In this document: positions 22,729-35,700 of the stretch, in pieces
Layout: every line of letters begins with the position of its first letter
How positions within the stretch are numbered: the first letter of the stretch is position 1
Notes under the pieces: model-generated
What the model was told of the DNA's origin: nothing
Databases searched by the model: none
The model's input: only the letters and a program-made list of their open reading frames with translations
Source: Rhyacichthys aspro
Lineage: Eukaryota; Chordata; Actinopteri; Gobiiformes; Rhyacichthyidae
Direction: 5' to 3'
Assembly: GCA_036850595.1 (NCBI GenBank)
Contig: CM072153.1
Coordinates: 13,286,169 to 13,350,168 of the forward strand
DNA: 64,000 nt
Program-made: the position numbers and the translations under genes

Positions 22729-25256
22729 ATGTATCCTGTGGACCTGCTTTCAGTGGATGAGAGTGAACTGACCTTGGCATCTGTCAAGTACTTCTCTTCT
22801 TTAGAAACAACAGCAGCTTGTAATGAATGCTTTTCATCACCAAACTTTAAGGTAACATCCCTAAGTTTGTCTGTCAGCAACGATAGCTACACTGTTAAAA
22901 GTTTGTACTTACCTCATATTCACATACCACTGTTGGTCTTTCATCAAATGCTTCCTATTGCTGATAGTGCTCTGTGTTTTTAGGTAGCAATAACAGAACA
23001 TAATGTAAGGCAGGTGCAGCTTTATGGGGATGACCAGCCTGACTGCACACTGCTGGCTCTTCATCTCCCTGAGGAACCCAAACACGGTGAGGTGCTCTTC
23101 CCAATGTAACACATGCACAGAAGACTAAAAGAAATCAATAGTTATTTTCTGCATGCTCTAGTTGTGGCATTATATCTGAATGAAAAATGGTGGCACATGG
23201 ATGATGTCTTAAGAACATCCAGCAAATCCAGAAATGGCTTGGAGAAGGTAAGATTTCAGCAGTAAAGATCAGTTATATTAAGTAAAAAACAATTCAAATG
23301 TCATTCCATTATATTGAGACTCTATATCTAAGTGTCTTGTGTTGTTTCCAGGTGCAGTCCACTGTGGAGAGAGTGCTGGTGATGGTGCTCAGTCAGCTGG
23401 TGGACAGGCCTCTGGGGGAGGAGCTCCTGTTCTTGCACCATCCTCGAACAGAGAGCTGCAAGCTGCTGTGGACTCACGGAGAGGCAGTGGGCTTCTACAG
23501 CTTCAAACACAAAGGTAGTTCCACTTCACTTTCGGGCAACAACCCTTGCATTTCCAGCTTAATGCTGAGTTCACATGGATCATATCCTACTTCCATATGC
23601 TAAAGTACACATGAATGGAACTATTTTTTGCTAATTAGAATTGGCCAAATTTTAGGAAACCCTGAAAAATGGATGCTGCGACTAAGGGGATCTATTTGCA
23701 TTGAATTTATAATAGATTATAGAATATATAATAGAATTGTTTTTTTGTTTTGTTTTTTTGACAAAATAGCACACAATCCATGCTATAAAGTGTCAGTGTG
23801 ACAGGAATTCTTGATTTATGTGTCAAAATATTCAGCACATTAAATCAAATGAAAAGCTTTTATGCTGCCCAAGTTAAAACTCAAATATTACTCTCAGTAA
23901 CACCTAAATTATATGTTTTATTGATATCATGCTGCTCTGCTTTTTATATTATCACTATAGAAACTCTTCTGCTGTGTGCTACTTCCTCTATGATTTGCCT
24001 TTATGACTCAACTGAGGTCTTATGACATAATCATCCGAAACCATCACACAGTTGTCATTATGAATACTGCCCTTCCTTTAGCTGTGCCCTTGCTCACAAC
24101 CACAACATCTGTGGTGTAGGAGATGTGATCAGAGGACATATTCAGGACACACATCAATGCATAGATGTTACATACATTACACCATTTCCTCAGCAAACCA
24201 CACTTAAGACGGTGCCTTTGTGTTTGTCAGGCAGTTTGTGTGAAAGCTGTATCGGCCGATGCTACGAGCTTCCAGTTCTCGACACTATATTTGTGAGAAA
24301 TCAGTGTAGGAGGAGGGGCTTTGGACTGCTCATGCTGGAGGACTTCTGTAACATGTTCCCCACTGAGGAGGTGCTGGGGGTCAGCTGTCCCCTGTCAGCT
24401 GGCATGGTCGCAGGTACTGCATATTTTTAAAAGCATTCAAACTTTAACGAGCTCACTGTCCACTGTGAGTTTTTGTGCTAATCCTGACCCCATGACTGAT
24501 CCCATGTTTTAGTGTGTAAAAGGTTTCTACTGCAACACAAAGAGCACAGAGATGTTCTATATGAAGTAGATGCTCCTGGGGGCTGGGCTCAGAGGCGCAA
24601 CATCTGGCTCAACATCCAACTCGGCCGCTACTCTCACTGTAAAAATCAGTTTAATATGTTTTACACTCTATTTTTTATAGTTTACACATTCAACATTTTA
24701 AAATAAAATAACAGCAAATACAAGCAACACTCCAGTCCAGATGCATTACTGTAGACCTTTCTCTTTACAGCTACAAGCAGCACAACACCGGAAAAAAGAG
24801 TGAACAATAAGAGTGACAGCATTTCTAAGGAGGTAAGAGTCTTAACTTTAAAGTCAGTTTCAGAAGATACTTTAAAAGGCAGGCCTTGCAGTGACATTTG
24901 AAAGTGAATGTCATCACATCCCATTCAGGAGTCATTAATGATACTGAAGATATAATATCTTGTACATTCTGTTCACCCTATATTTGCAGACCTCATAGTT
25001 TCTTTCTCATTGTGTCTTTTATCTGTCTGAACAGATCTGTAATCCAAGCCCTGAAGAAACGTCCCCAAACAGTGGATTTTCTCAAACAGGATCTTCAGCA
25101 CACACTCCTGATCCAAACTGCAGACCACCCATTTCAACAGTCGAGTCCCAAAATACTAAACAAGCTTTGAAATGTAAAGCCCGAGTATCAGTGGACCTGG
25201 ACAGGAAGGAACTGGAGGAAACAAACAGAGAAATTAAACGAGAGAGAAGGACTTGA
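22729..25256 (+). CDS. fam169b: FAM169B-like protein with GNAT-like motif
   Basis: Eight coding exons: 22729-22851, 22984-23086, 23162-23247, 23352-23514, 24231-24413, 24513-24638, 24771-24832, 25035-25256. They sum to 1068 bases (355 residues) with consistent phases. The product starts MYPVDLL, as FAM169 proteins start M-(A)-(F/Y)-PVD. It carries VALYLNEKWWHMDDVLRTS, GEAVGFYSFKHKGSLC, ELPVLDTIFVR, FPTEEVLGVSCPLS and PGGWAQRRNIWLNIQLG, all close to FAM169B. The stretch CRRRGFGLLML (about residues 184-194) has the R-x-x-G-x-G pattern of the acetyl-CoA loop of GNAT enzymes. FAM169A is a soluble lamina-associated protein; the biochemical role of FAM169B is unknown to me. The last exons encode a Ser/Thr-rich and then charged tail ending KRERRT. 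The poly(A) signal at 25325 closes the gene. Confidence 0.88.
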
Positions 25257-25324
25257 GTCAAACCACAAACATCAGAGACGGTGGCAAGGTGCCATTGCCT
25301 CACAGCAAGATGTGTCTGTGTGGA

Positions 25325-25330
25325 AATAAA
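25325..25330 (+). terminator. fam169b: fam169b poly(A) signal AATAAA
   Basis: A canonical AATAAA 69 bases after the fam169b stop codon, the first in the 3' flank. Confidence 0.6.
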
Positions 25331-25895
25331 TACAATGTGTTTATGGATTCAGGCTGCAGCATCCAAATGATTTAACCTTAGCATTTCAAAAACATACTTT
25401 ATTGTACTAAATCCTTTTGAGTTTATGTCTAACTGTCTTTATTTATGGTAGTCTATAATGAAAGTGACATCTGTGGATTTGGGGGCCCTGTTGACCTTAA
25501 CATGATGTAAATAATTTAGTACATACCTACGGTAAATCCATTTAATGTTTTGAAAGTTAAAAAGGTAGTAAATAAAATGGCAATAACTGTCCAAAATCAT
25601 GTTGATACTTCAAAAGGAAAATGCTGAACTTTATTTATTATGACTTATTTATTCATGTGATTTAGCTGTCGAACATCTTTTATTTTTATGACTGGTGCTA
25701 AGTTTATGTGAGACATTAAATTACCAAAAAGCAAAGTTTTTTTTCCCCCGAAACGGTGGGAAAAAAACGGCCACTGAAGGTAAACTAAACGAACGCTCCT
25801 CGCGTGCTGCGCTGCATTTAGGAACAGGAAGTAAAGAGACGAGGAAAACCTATACAATCACTGGGAAAATCTCGGGCATTTTTTTATTCCCAAAA
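25331..25895. promoter_or_regulatory. arpin: fam169b-arpin intergenic region with arpin promoter
   Basis: Only about 565 bases separate the fam169b poly(A) signal from the arpin ATG. Just upstream of the ATG are CpG dinucleotides (AAACGAACG, CTCGCGTGCTGCGC) and GGAACAGGAAGTAAAGAG at 25820-25837, a good ETS-type site (ACAGGAAGT). The arpin start of transcription most likely lies near 25740-25830. Confidence 0.45.
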
Positions 25896-28115
25896 ATGAG
25901 CCGAATTTATCACAACACGTCTTTACAAAATAAACCCGTGCACAATGAGACATTTGATCGGGTTTGGGCTCCGTCCTCGTATGAAAGGTACGGTTTCAGA
26001 AAGAGCAAACTAACTCGTCTGTTTTACTGTTTTTAACACACACTCCATCGCTGACGGCTCTTTTTGTTTTAACAGTAAGCCCCACTGTTACAACTTCTGA
26101 TAAACGGGGACAAAAATGGAGTAACTTTGCAGGATGTACTCAGTATTTTTCAGTTTTCTCTTTTTTCGAAACCCCACCCAATGTGCCGAACTTATTTTCA
26201 CATGTTGCATTGTTTACTTCTCACTGAATTATAAATAAACCCTTTGAAAATAATTTCGAACAACTACTCAATTAATTGTGTAGTTCACATTAATGGCTAT
26301 ATATTTATATTTTAAATTCGTATATAGTATATAGTGAAATTAAATAATTTTGATATAGACCTGACATACAAACCAATTTTAAAGAGACAGTCTATGTAAA
26401 GAAATGGGTCTAAAAGTGTCTTATTGTCACAGTGGAAATGGAGTTCTTCTGGAAGGAAAGCTGCTGGATGTCTCCAGACACACAATAACTGATGTAAACA
26501 ATCAGAAGGTATGTTATTATATATTTTGTTGTAGGCTATATGACCATTAAGATACTGATTCAGATTTGTATGATCCACACCCAATAGTGGCACTAGATTA
26601 TTTTTGTCTTTTCTACGGTAGAGACAATACCTTTTTGTAATGTGTTTTTGTAAATGTAGAGTCTTTCCTTTTCAAAATGAAAACTAAAATAAATATTCAC
26701 ATACAGGCCCAGCCTGACAGGGAGTTTATTGTTGGACTGTCCCCTTATTTTTAGTCTGTAGCCTTAATATTTAAAAAACCTGTAAAATACAAAAAAGAAA
26801 GAAAATCAGGAAAAATCAAACTGGCAGCAAAAGGCACAAAGGACATTCTGTGCATCAATTACAAACTTTCTTCTTGGTTATGTTGATAACCTCAGTGCTA
26901 GCTTTGTAGACAGACTCAAAATAAACCCAAACAGAGGAAATACAAACTGTAGTGTTTTGTCTTTGGCAGGTCCGTTTTTATGTGCTGTACGTTCAGCCCA
27001 GCCGTATCCATCAGAGGAAGTTTGACACCAGCGGGAATGAGATCGAGCCAAACTTTAGTGACACCAGAAAAGTCAACACAGGCTACCTCATGTCCTCCTA
27101 CAGTGAGTATTTCTGGTCTTTGAACAACTTATAACATTTTCATATACTTTGAAATAACAATGACTGGTCTATTGATGTATTCTGTTTATTTCATTTTTCA
27201 ATTTCTGCAGAGGTTGAGGCCAAAGGTGAGTCAGATTGTCTTTCTGAGCAGGATCTGTCTGTGTTAGTGAACAAGAGTGAGCTCCTAAAAATCACAGACA
27301 AACATCGGCCCAGTGGCTCTTGGGCCTTCTGGTACCCTGAGTCTGAGATGGACAAGACCGAGCTGGAGACTGGACAGTACGTACGGCTCAAGACCAAAGG
27401 AAACAGTCCTTTCATCTGTGAGTCCTATTCTATTTGACTAGTATTTGTGGTGGCTATTGTTTTCCTATGTGCTTTATGACATTTTATTATTTTACCAAAC
27501 CATACAATACCACCTCATGGAATCAGATCTTTGTGTTTTAGTCTCTTTGGCAAAAGTAGATGGAGGCACAGTGACTAAGTGTAACTTTGCTGGAGATGAA
27601 AAGGCTGGAGCATCATGGACTGACAAAATAATGGCCAATAAAGCAGCAGGCGAGAGTGGACGCGGTGCAGGAGACGGAGACGGGGCAGAGGACGATGAAT
27701 GGGTGAGCTTTAGAATTCCTCACAACTAATGTTTTGTAAAGGCCGACCTTAACAACACTTTAAGACTCCAGTGATGTTCACAACTGCCTCGTGTGTGACT
27801 GGGTTTGAAAAAGAATGACCATAGGTTTTTCTCAGTGGAGAAGTATAATGAAATGTTGTTAAATGAATTTAAAATTTTGTTCATAGTAGATTAGACCAAA
27901 ATAGTAGTGTGTGATTCTTTTTTGTCAGCATATAACAAATATCTATTTTTCTTACCATTTTCTTATATTAAATGTAGATGTTTGTTACAATTTAGTAATT
28001 TTACAATAACTTCTATCAATCTAAGATTCCTGTCGATTCAACTTGTTTCTGGCTTCTATCTTGTATCTATTAAAGCATTTTCAATATGTGTATAAAAAAA
28101 ATTAAAACATGATTA

Positions 28116-28166
<51 letters not shown>

Positions 28167-28309
28167 AATTATTACATAACATAACTGATTTGTGGACATA
28201 AAATGCATCACATCTTACTGACAGCTGTTGTTCTGAACTCTTTCATAACGGGACAAAGGTCAAAAAAAAATAAATGAAATCATTTCTGTCTGTTTCTCAG
28301 GATGATTGA
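25896..28309 (+). CDS. arpin: Arpin, inhibitor of the Arp2/3 complex
   Basis: Six coding exons: 25896-25987, 26433-26508, 26970-27102, 27211-27417, 27542-27702, 28301-28309. They sum to 678 bases (225 residues; human arpin has 226). Landmarks are MSRIYH at the start, GNGVLLEGKLLDVSRH, KFDTSGNEIEPNFS, TRKVNTGYLMSSYKVEAKG, GTVTKCNF and GASWTDKIMA. The C-terminus GAEDDEWDD is the acidic (A) motif with its tryptophan by which arpin binds Arp2/3 and blocks branched actin nucleation downstream of Rac at the lamellipodium. The last exon contributes only Asp-Asp-stop. Read-through at the exon 5 donor would add VSFRIPHN and remove the terminal acids. The 3'UTR probably extends to the AATAAA near 29545. 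Confidence 0.95.
28119..28164. repeat. (TA)23 microsatellite in arpin last intron
   Basis: A pure TA run about 137 bases upstream of the acceptor of the final arpin exon. Confidence 0.9.
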
Positions 28310-29755
28310 GGAATCTCCGTTGCTGCCTTAAGCTCTTGGCTTGGCTTTGTCTCCTCCATGAACTTGGACTGATGCTTATCTCTGCAACCAGAACAAACTC
28401 CCACAATTCACTGGGGTACTGCACTGTTGACATGTGTGGGCTCTTGGCTGGATGCACAGAATTATCAGCAAATACACAACCTGAAGGCCAGTGTGCATTA
28501 TTCTTATACAGTATAATTTAGGTCAGTTGACTGTGGTTAGATGCCTTTAGTTATCATTTTATTAGCTTAAATCCATTTTATCTCAGTTTATGCACTTTAT
28601 ATAGACCCTTTTACAACATGAACAAAAAGACGCCAGCACATTTTGGCAACAGAAGTAAAGGTCTTGTCAGTTTGAAGAAAACTGTAATTGAAAAAGGTTT
28701 TATGATCGAAAATATATCTCAAGGAACATTACAGAAATAGAAGCTTAAGATAAAGGCTTAAGGCTGGCTTTTTTATTCAGTTTTACATTTATTTCTTGTG
28801 CTGTTCATTTTGTATTAGGTTATTTGGTGTTATTGGTACTTTTTGGGGTCACCGCGGTAATTGACTTGCACTGCACATTTGAATGGTGCATATTACACTA
28901 TTTACATTTGACTTTATATATCAAAGTATGTTGTAATAATCTCTATGAGTTCAAAATTATAGAGGTCTTTTGCAACACTGACCATCAGATGGAGATGGTG
29001 TCCACTGTATGTCTTAAATGTATGCATTACACCTCTGCACATTTAGTGTAGTTACTGCCAATTCTTTAAATGTACTGTTAAAGAATTTGAGTGTAGTGGA
29101 CGGATGCTATACTTAACAACTTAGTCCACCCTCTACATGCTGTTTTAGTGCACAAAGAGGGGCCAGTGGACATTTGAGATCTATACTGTCATGACATTGT
29201 ATAACACTAGAGTCTATGGCAGATGAAAAAATGCAAGATGAATCTCAACTGAACCAAATGTATAACAACTAAACTAAAACTGTAATTAAAATGTGTCTAT
29301 TGTCACATTTTCACATTGTGAGTGTGGCAATATGAAAGAAATGTTTTGGATTTGTCTTGTGACTTATTTCAGCACTAGATTGCATACATACGTACCAAAC
29401 TGTTTTAGTTATTTTGCTTTAAGAAAACATTCACAATGATTACAAAGTCATTTTAATGAGGACCAATTTATCATATTTTTTTGTTTATAATTCAACAGTT
29501 TATGATCAATTTTGGAAACATTTACATTTCACATCATACATGATAATAAAGATATAAATAAGGCACATTGGTATTTACAAACCCACTGTTCTCTTTGGTG
29601 ACATTGTCTACTTTTTTCCTCTGGTCCATTGTCCAGGCAAGCCATCAGTGTTTATGTGTCCACACTTACGCATTTTCATTTAAAAAAACAAAACGATAAT
29701 AATTGTGCATTTAAAAATGAAATTGTATTGTGTGGAAAGTAGCCGGTCCTTTGCA
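28310..29755. other. Convergent 3' ends of arpin and anpep
   Basis: The arpin stop is at 28309 (plus) and the anpep stop at 29756 (minus). The stretch is AT-rich without coding signal. A plus-strand AATAAA at 29545-29550 is the best arpin poly(A) candidate, giving a 3'UTR of about 1.2 kb. On the minus strand, TTTAAT near 29454 (ATTAAA variant) and TTTATT near 28772 and 28789 are candidates for anpep. The two 3'UTRs may overlap. Confidence 0.5.
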
Positions 29756-32700
29756 TTAAGGAGTCTCGCTCTGGAACCACTCAAGAACACTGTCTCGGTT
29801 CTCACTGACCCACTGGATGTTGACCTGCGTCTGCTCTATGGCCTGGTACACTGCTCTGGACGCAGAACCCAGCTCGAACTTTGTGGCAAAATACTCCAAC
29901 TAGAACGTGACATAAAAGGAGAAAACACATTATTGGTGAGGCACTGCAAGTTGTTCAACTCCAGCACAATGTTTAAAAAAACCCCAAACTAGCTCATTTA
30001 TAATTTAAAAAAGAAATGAGACTATCTTTGGGGCTAGACTTAACAGATATTCATGTGACACTACACAGAAAAGAAATAATTATATTTATTATTTCAACTT
30101 TAAATGATTATCCTGAAAATATTGTATTGTATATATAGTAAGAGGGAGGAGTGTATACTATGCATTATACTGCCCTAAAGTGTTAATATTTAGTAGAATA
30201 TAGATATACAACCTATATATAATATTTAGTGTATATCTAGTTTACTGACCACATATTTTGTCAAAATGGAGGTATTTGAAAACATGGTCACTTGCTTTGA
30301 AAGTAAATGTATAAACCACTGTATGTGTTTGTGTGCAGTATTTCTCAATAACAGTTTTATGCTTTTCTAAAATACACTGTAGTAATTGTAGTGTTTGGAA
30401 TTAAAATGGCATTTTCCTCAGTTTGGCCGTTACTTAGATACTATATTTTGCCTCTGTGGGGCAGCTTAGGTGGACACAAGCATACTCCCCAAATGTCTTA
30501 CTTTTTTACAGTGCTAATTACACAGGAAGTGCTGTGTGCTCGTAGTGTCATGTTTGTCTTAGTAATTAAAAAAAGTAATTCTCAAAATGTATTAATTTGA
30601 TTCTTTGTCACAGGGACTAAAGTTCAAATTTGGTTCATCCTTTATTTGTTAATATAAATCAGTGGCTAGTTCCACGGAGATGTCTTAGTCATACAAACTG
30701 CTGATAGGATATCAGGGTGTATCTTTCACTCAGCAAAAACACAGTAAATCAAGACTGGCTGCGTTAGGGGAAAAATAATGTCTTCTTTTAAATTTTATTA
30801 CAGACAAGTAGTCACATTACCTCTCCCAGTTCAAACGGAGTGGAAAACCTGCTGGTGACAGCCTCAATCAGCTGCGCTCCGCCCCTGTCCAAACACACAG
30901 AAAATAGGATGTTACAGTTCAAAAGGACGGGGTGTCAAGGACATTAAATAATGTACACGAAGAAGATTCCTCTCCCAGTGTTTTACTGGGGTTAAATCGT
31001 TGTCAAGTAATCAACATTTAATTATTATAGTACGTAAAGAATAATTTAAGACTAAGCTCTGAACTTAAACTGAATGAATCCAATACAAAACTAAAGCGGA
31101 ACCAGGACTAAACTTTAACTTCATAGATAATGTAATATATAAAATGTAATATATCATTTCATGTTGTGTAAACTGTTTATATTGTGTAATACTGTGATTT
31201 CCTGGCAACAGCAGTAAGTATTGAGCTCTTTATGAAGCAGGTAATGATAAGCACTAAATAAACAACAGGACTTTGGTCCGATGACACTGTTAATCAAAGT
31301 GTATTCTTTTATGACTTGGATTGTTTATTCAAGCTTCCTAACCACAGTTTATGGCTATTTCGTGATGAGCCTGTGAGTAATACTGCTGAAACTACTGCTG
31401 ACTGACTGGGAGCAATCAGGAATAGTGTGGATAGGTTCAAAACGGTTAGATGTGTTCTTATATAGTCACATGATATTGTGTTAGATGACAGTTTTGTTCA
31501 TGTTATTAAATATTGTCACAACTTGTATGTCATTTATGTCATGAAGGCATTAGGGTTCATTTCACTGAAGTCTGATCTGCCCTGAATATGACCCATCAAA
31601 CAGCCATAGACCCATGTTTAACTGAACCAGTAAGCGCCTAACAGACTGGCTGTGGCTTTAAATCTGACACTTTTTGTGATTATTTTACCAGTAACATTTA
31701 TTCGCCACACAATTCATAGATAAAAAATTGCAGTTGGCTTGTATACAGTGTTGTTAAGTTAATTTTCTTGAGCACAAAGAACAACATTGCTATGATTAGT
31801 TGAAAATGCAGTCTTTGGAGTGTTGTGTTGTGTCAGATGAAGTTCACACAGCCTCTCCGCCCCAAACTGCACATGTTCTGGGCTAAACCATCGCTGTGTG
31901 TAATTTACTAAATAGCTAAATATAAATGAGTGTGTATTATTGACCTCAAACCAAAGCTACTTGCGTCATGGTTCAAGTTTTAAGGCTGTATTTTTGGAAC
32001 TTGATAAAAACCTCCCTTTTCCATTTAGAAAATAAGCCATAAACACTAACAGGGTTTCTCCTATTTTAAGTGTACCGGACCCAGGGCATATAGTTACATA
32101 CAGGAGGCTAACGAAGTCCCAGTGAGCTCTGATAAAGTTCCACGCCAGGGCCTGTCCTGCCTCGTTTTTGGCGATGAAGCTGATGGTGGAGGCCACATCC
32201 ATCAGACGGATCTTGTCAGAGTCCAAGGTATACTCCAGGTATCTGTCAGATGGGCAAGAGTCAGTTAATAGTCATTCAGCTCGGTAACAGGTGTGACTGA
32301 AACCAGAAGCCATAGAACTATATACCGTGCTATGGTTGAATACTCTTTTCTGATTGGCTGATAAGATACGCAGCCAATTATCATGTATAACACACTGGTA
32401 TCCGTGACTTGACAGGTGATTAGTGCATATCATCCCACCCAACTGTAACCATAGCTACTGTAACTAGCATCAGTTGAAAGTGGATGTCATTAAACAAATA
32501 TGACAGTCCATTAGCAACAAATACAGATACCACAACACAGCTGTTAAGGTTACAACTTGGCTGAGTCATTCTGTGTAATTATTTTAATTTGTATTTTTTT
32601 CTATAATGTGTCATTTTCAAAGACATTCTACATGACTTTTCTTTCAGGACTTGAAAATGTCTCTTCTATATTGAAATGTCTCTTCTATATTGAAATGTCT

Positions 32701-35700
32701 CTTCTATATTGAAATGTCTCTTCTGTATTGTGTGAAAAACGTTGCTGTCTGACCTGTTGAGCAACCAGATCTTTTTGGTGCAGGCCAGTGCTGCTCCGAG
32801 TTGGTCCTTCTCTGAGATGTCGCTGGAACTCTGAAATCTGTCCCAGGCGAACTCCCATTCCTCTCTGCCTCCAGCCGCTAAAGCCTGACAGTAGATGACA
32901 GAGCGCAGGTTCGGGTGGATCCTACACACATGGTCAAAGACAATTATTTGAGCTTAATTGCAAAACAGGCTGAAAACAATATACATTTTACTGTGTTGCC
33001 CATAAACATGTGTCGGACGCTTAATATCAATATGATTGTGCTCATACCTGTTGGTGTTGTTGGTCATCCAGAGTTTGAACATGTCTGTGGCCATTTCTAC
33101 ACATTCAGGGAGACCGTTGCTACAGGCCACTTCGATGGCATTTATTTGGTTGTGCCTGTGGTAAAGAGCAACATGGTTTTATAATTTTGCTGTTAAACTT
33201 CAGATGGCATTGACAGGTTTGGCGGTTGATATAAAATCTTTACAATGGCAATAATAGTCATAAGTTGGCTGAGTGTTTCCTTACTGTAAGGAGTGGTCAT
33301 CTGGGACGGTTGAGTTGTCTGTGTGGTTCCTGAAGTAGCCATAAAGCTCTGTGACTTGTTTCAGAAGGTATGCCTGCAGAACAGATTGGGAATAAGAAAC
33401 AGTGAGGTTTATATAGCCAACAGTAACTTTTATGACTTTTAAAACAATCTTCACAGTCTGCTGAAGGTAAAGATGGGTTCATTAAAATAAAAGACCTTGT
33501 TTTAACTATGAATATAACAAGGTTTGATCCAACCCAGAGTGCCTTACTGCTTCAATTGCAGAGGGCTGTAGATTTTCCTACCACAAATGCAATCACTGTC
33601 CTGACTACCTTGCTTAACTCTAATTCCACTTTCGAATTAAGTGTAATTATTAAAAATCTACATAGCAGCAGCTTAATGTATTCATGTTGGACATAAGCCG
33701 TTCTGATTTTCACTCTAAATGTCTGCAACACTGAAACATTGCATACGGTTAAATACTGATAAAACAAATATTGCTTTTCCATTAGTAAAAGTACATAACA
33801 TGAAAACTTTGATGAAGTTTTCCAGTTTCACACACCTGCATGGGCCCGTACACCTCAGAGCGGTCAAACATGAGGACAAAGTAATCGAGGTTCCGGAGAG
33901 CTGATTCCCACGGAAGATACTCAATCTCATTGCGGAGGAAACGAGTAGAGTTTAGAGCCAGAGTCACACTGACCAGTTTGGCCCTGGACACACACACAAC
34001 AGACATACAGTATAACAACACTGCAACTGTTTGCTATGTCTATGGTGTGTAAAAAATGCCAACTTTATTGACAGTGACTTAACTGTACATCAAATAACAT
34101 TACCTTGCCAAGTTAAAAGCATCGTCAATCAGTTGCCCTCGGTTCATCAGTGGAATTTGCTGGAAAATATAAACATTTTAAGCTATATAACATATCTTAA
34201 CATATAAGATGAGAGCTCACTCCTAACAGGGTCCATACTCACTTTAGGATTGTCTTCGAGCTCATTTAGCAGCCGTCCCCAGTTCTCCAGATCATAGTTG
34301 ACTCTGTAGTATCCATTACAGTTCACATTCGCCAGGATCCATTGTCCTTCCTTAGATATGAATGCGTCTTTCTTAACTGTTGAAAGACATGTATTAATTA
34401 ATGTCCTGCTGATATAAAACAAATAGCTAATTTAATAATGGATGCTTTGGAGATGAAACTGCCCCATTTTGATTCATTGAAGGGAATGGGACATTTAGTT
34501 ATATTCTGTGGACTGCCTTACCTGTTTTAGTGAACATCCACTCCAGAGTGGGTTTAGTTTTGTTTGACATGACTTTGATTGGGATCTGCCACAGAAGACT
34601 AAAAAGACAAACAAGATACGTTAGATAGTAGTATTTAAAATGTGAATATAGAATGTAAAAGCACTCTCAAATTAATGCACATGTGAGCCACTAAAAAGAA
34701 CTAAAAGAAGAATTATCTGGGCTTTCCTCAAGACTGGACAAGTTTTTGTAAAGGCCTAGACGTTTGTGACATTGTGGCTGATATTGTCACCAAGAATGCA
34801 GGGAAATGACTAAATACATTTGTTTTGGCGTTGTGAATATCCAGTAATACTTTCTACTTGGTGGTTGTGTAGAAGTACCTGGATTCAGCGGAGTCGTTGT
34901 ACAGAAAATGCTTCTGGTAAACCTCTCCACTGCTTGTGTTGATGGTGATGACCGGATAGCCTGTTTGATAGGTCCATGTGTCCATCACCTCAGCAACTTT
35001 CACATGACCACCAAATTCATCTTGGGACTGCGGAAATAACACAACAGACTCTTAATTACAAGCTATTACAACACATGGTGGAGTCATTTGTAATCAAAAG
35101 CAAAAATAAGCCTGTATGAGTGTTAAATGTTTGAAGTGATAGGTGCCATGGAATCAGTCATCATCGAATCTGTAACAGTTATTATTCGTATGTCAAACTG
35201 ATTACATAAACATACACATACTCAGTCTCTGTTATTTCTAGGGCTAACGCTTAGAGACACACAAACAGTTGATCATACACTCTCACATTCATTCAGTATG
35301 GGTGATTTAAATTCACAATTTCACCTATTCATGAATGATATGTGAGTGATATTTTTCTGCACGCTCAAATCGGGCCTTTTTCTGTGTTAGCGGTGTTAAT
35401 GTATTTAGAAAGTTTTCCTAATTATACGAGCTCCAAAGAATGCTACATAAAACATTACATAACAGGGCCTACCTCTTCCATGGCGTCCCAGAGGTCGTAC
35501 TGATCAGTGTTTTTTAGTCTAAAGCGCTTGAGGTAAATCTGAAACACAAAAGTAACACATGTTTGGAGAAATTACAAGTCAATTTTTATCATCACAGCTG
35601 CACTACACGGGTTACTGAGCTTTAAGGGGGAATCTGGCTCTATACAAACAGGTTCAGTCATTGTCTGGCTCTGATCAGCACCGAGGTCAATATCAGAGGT

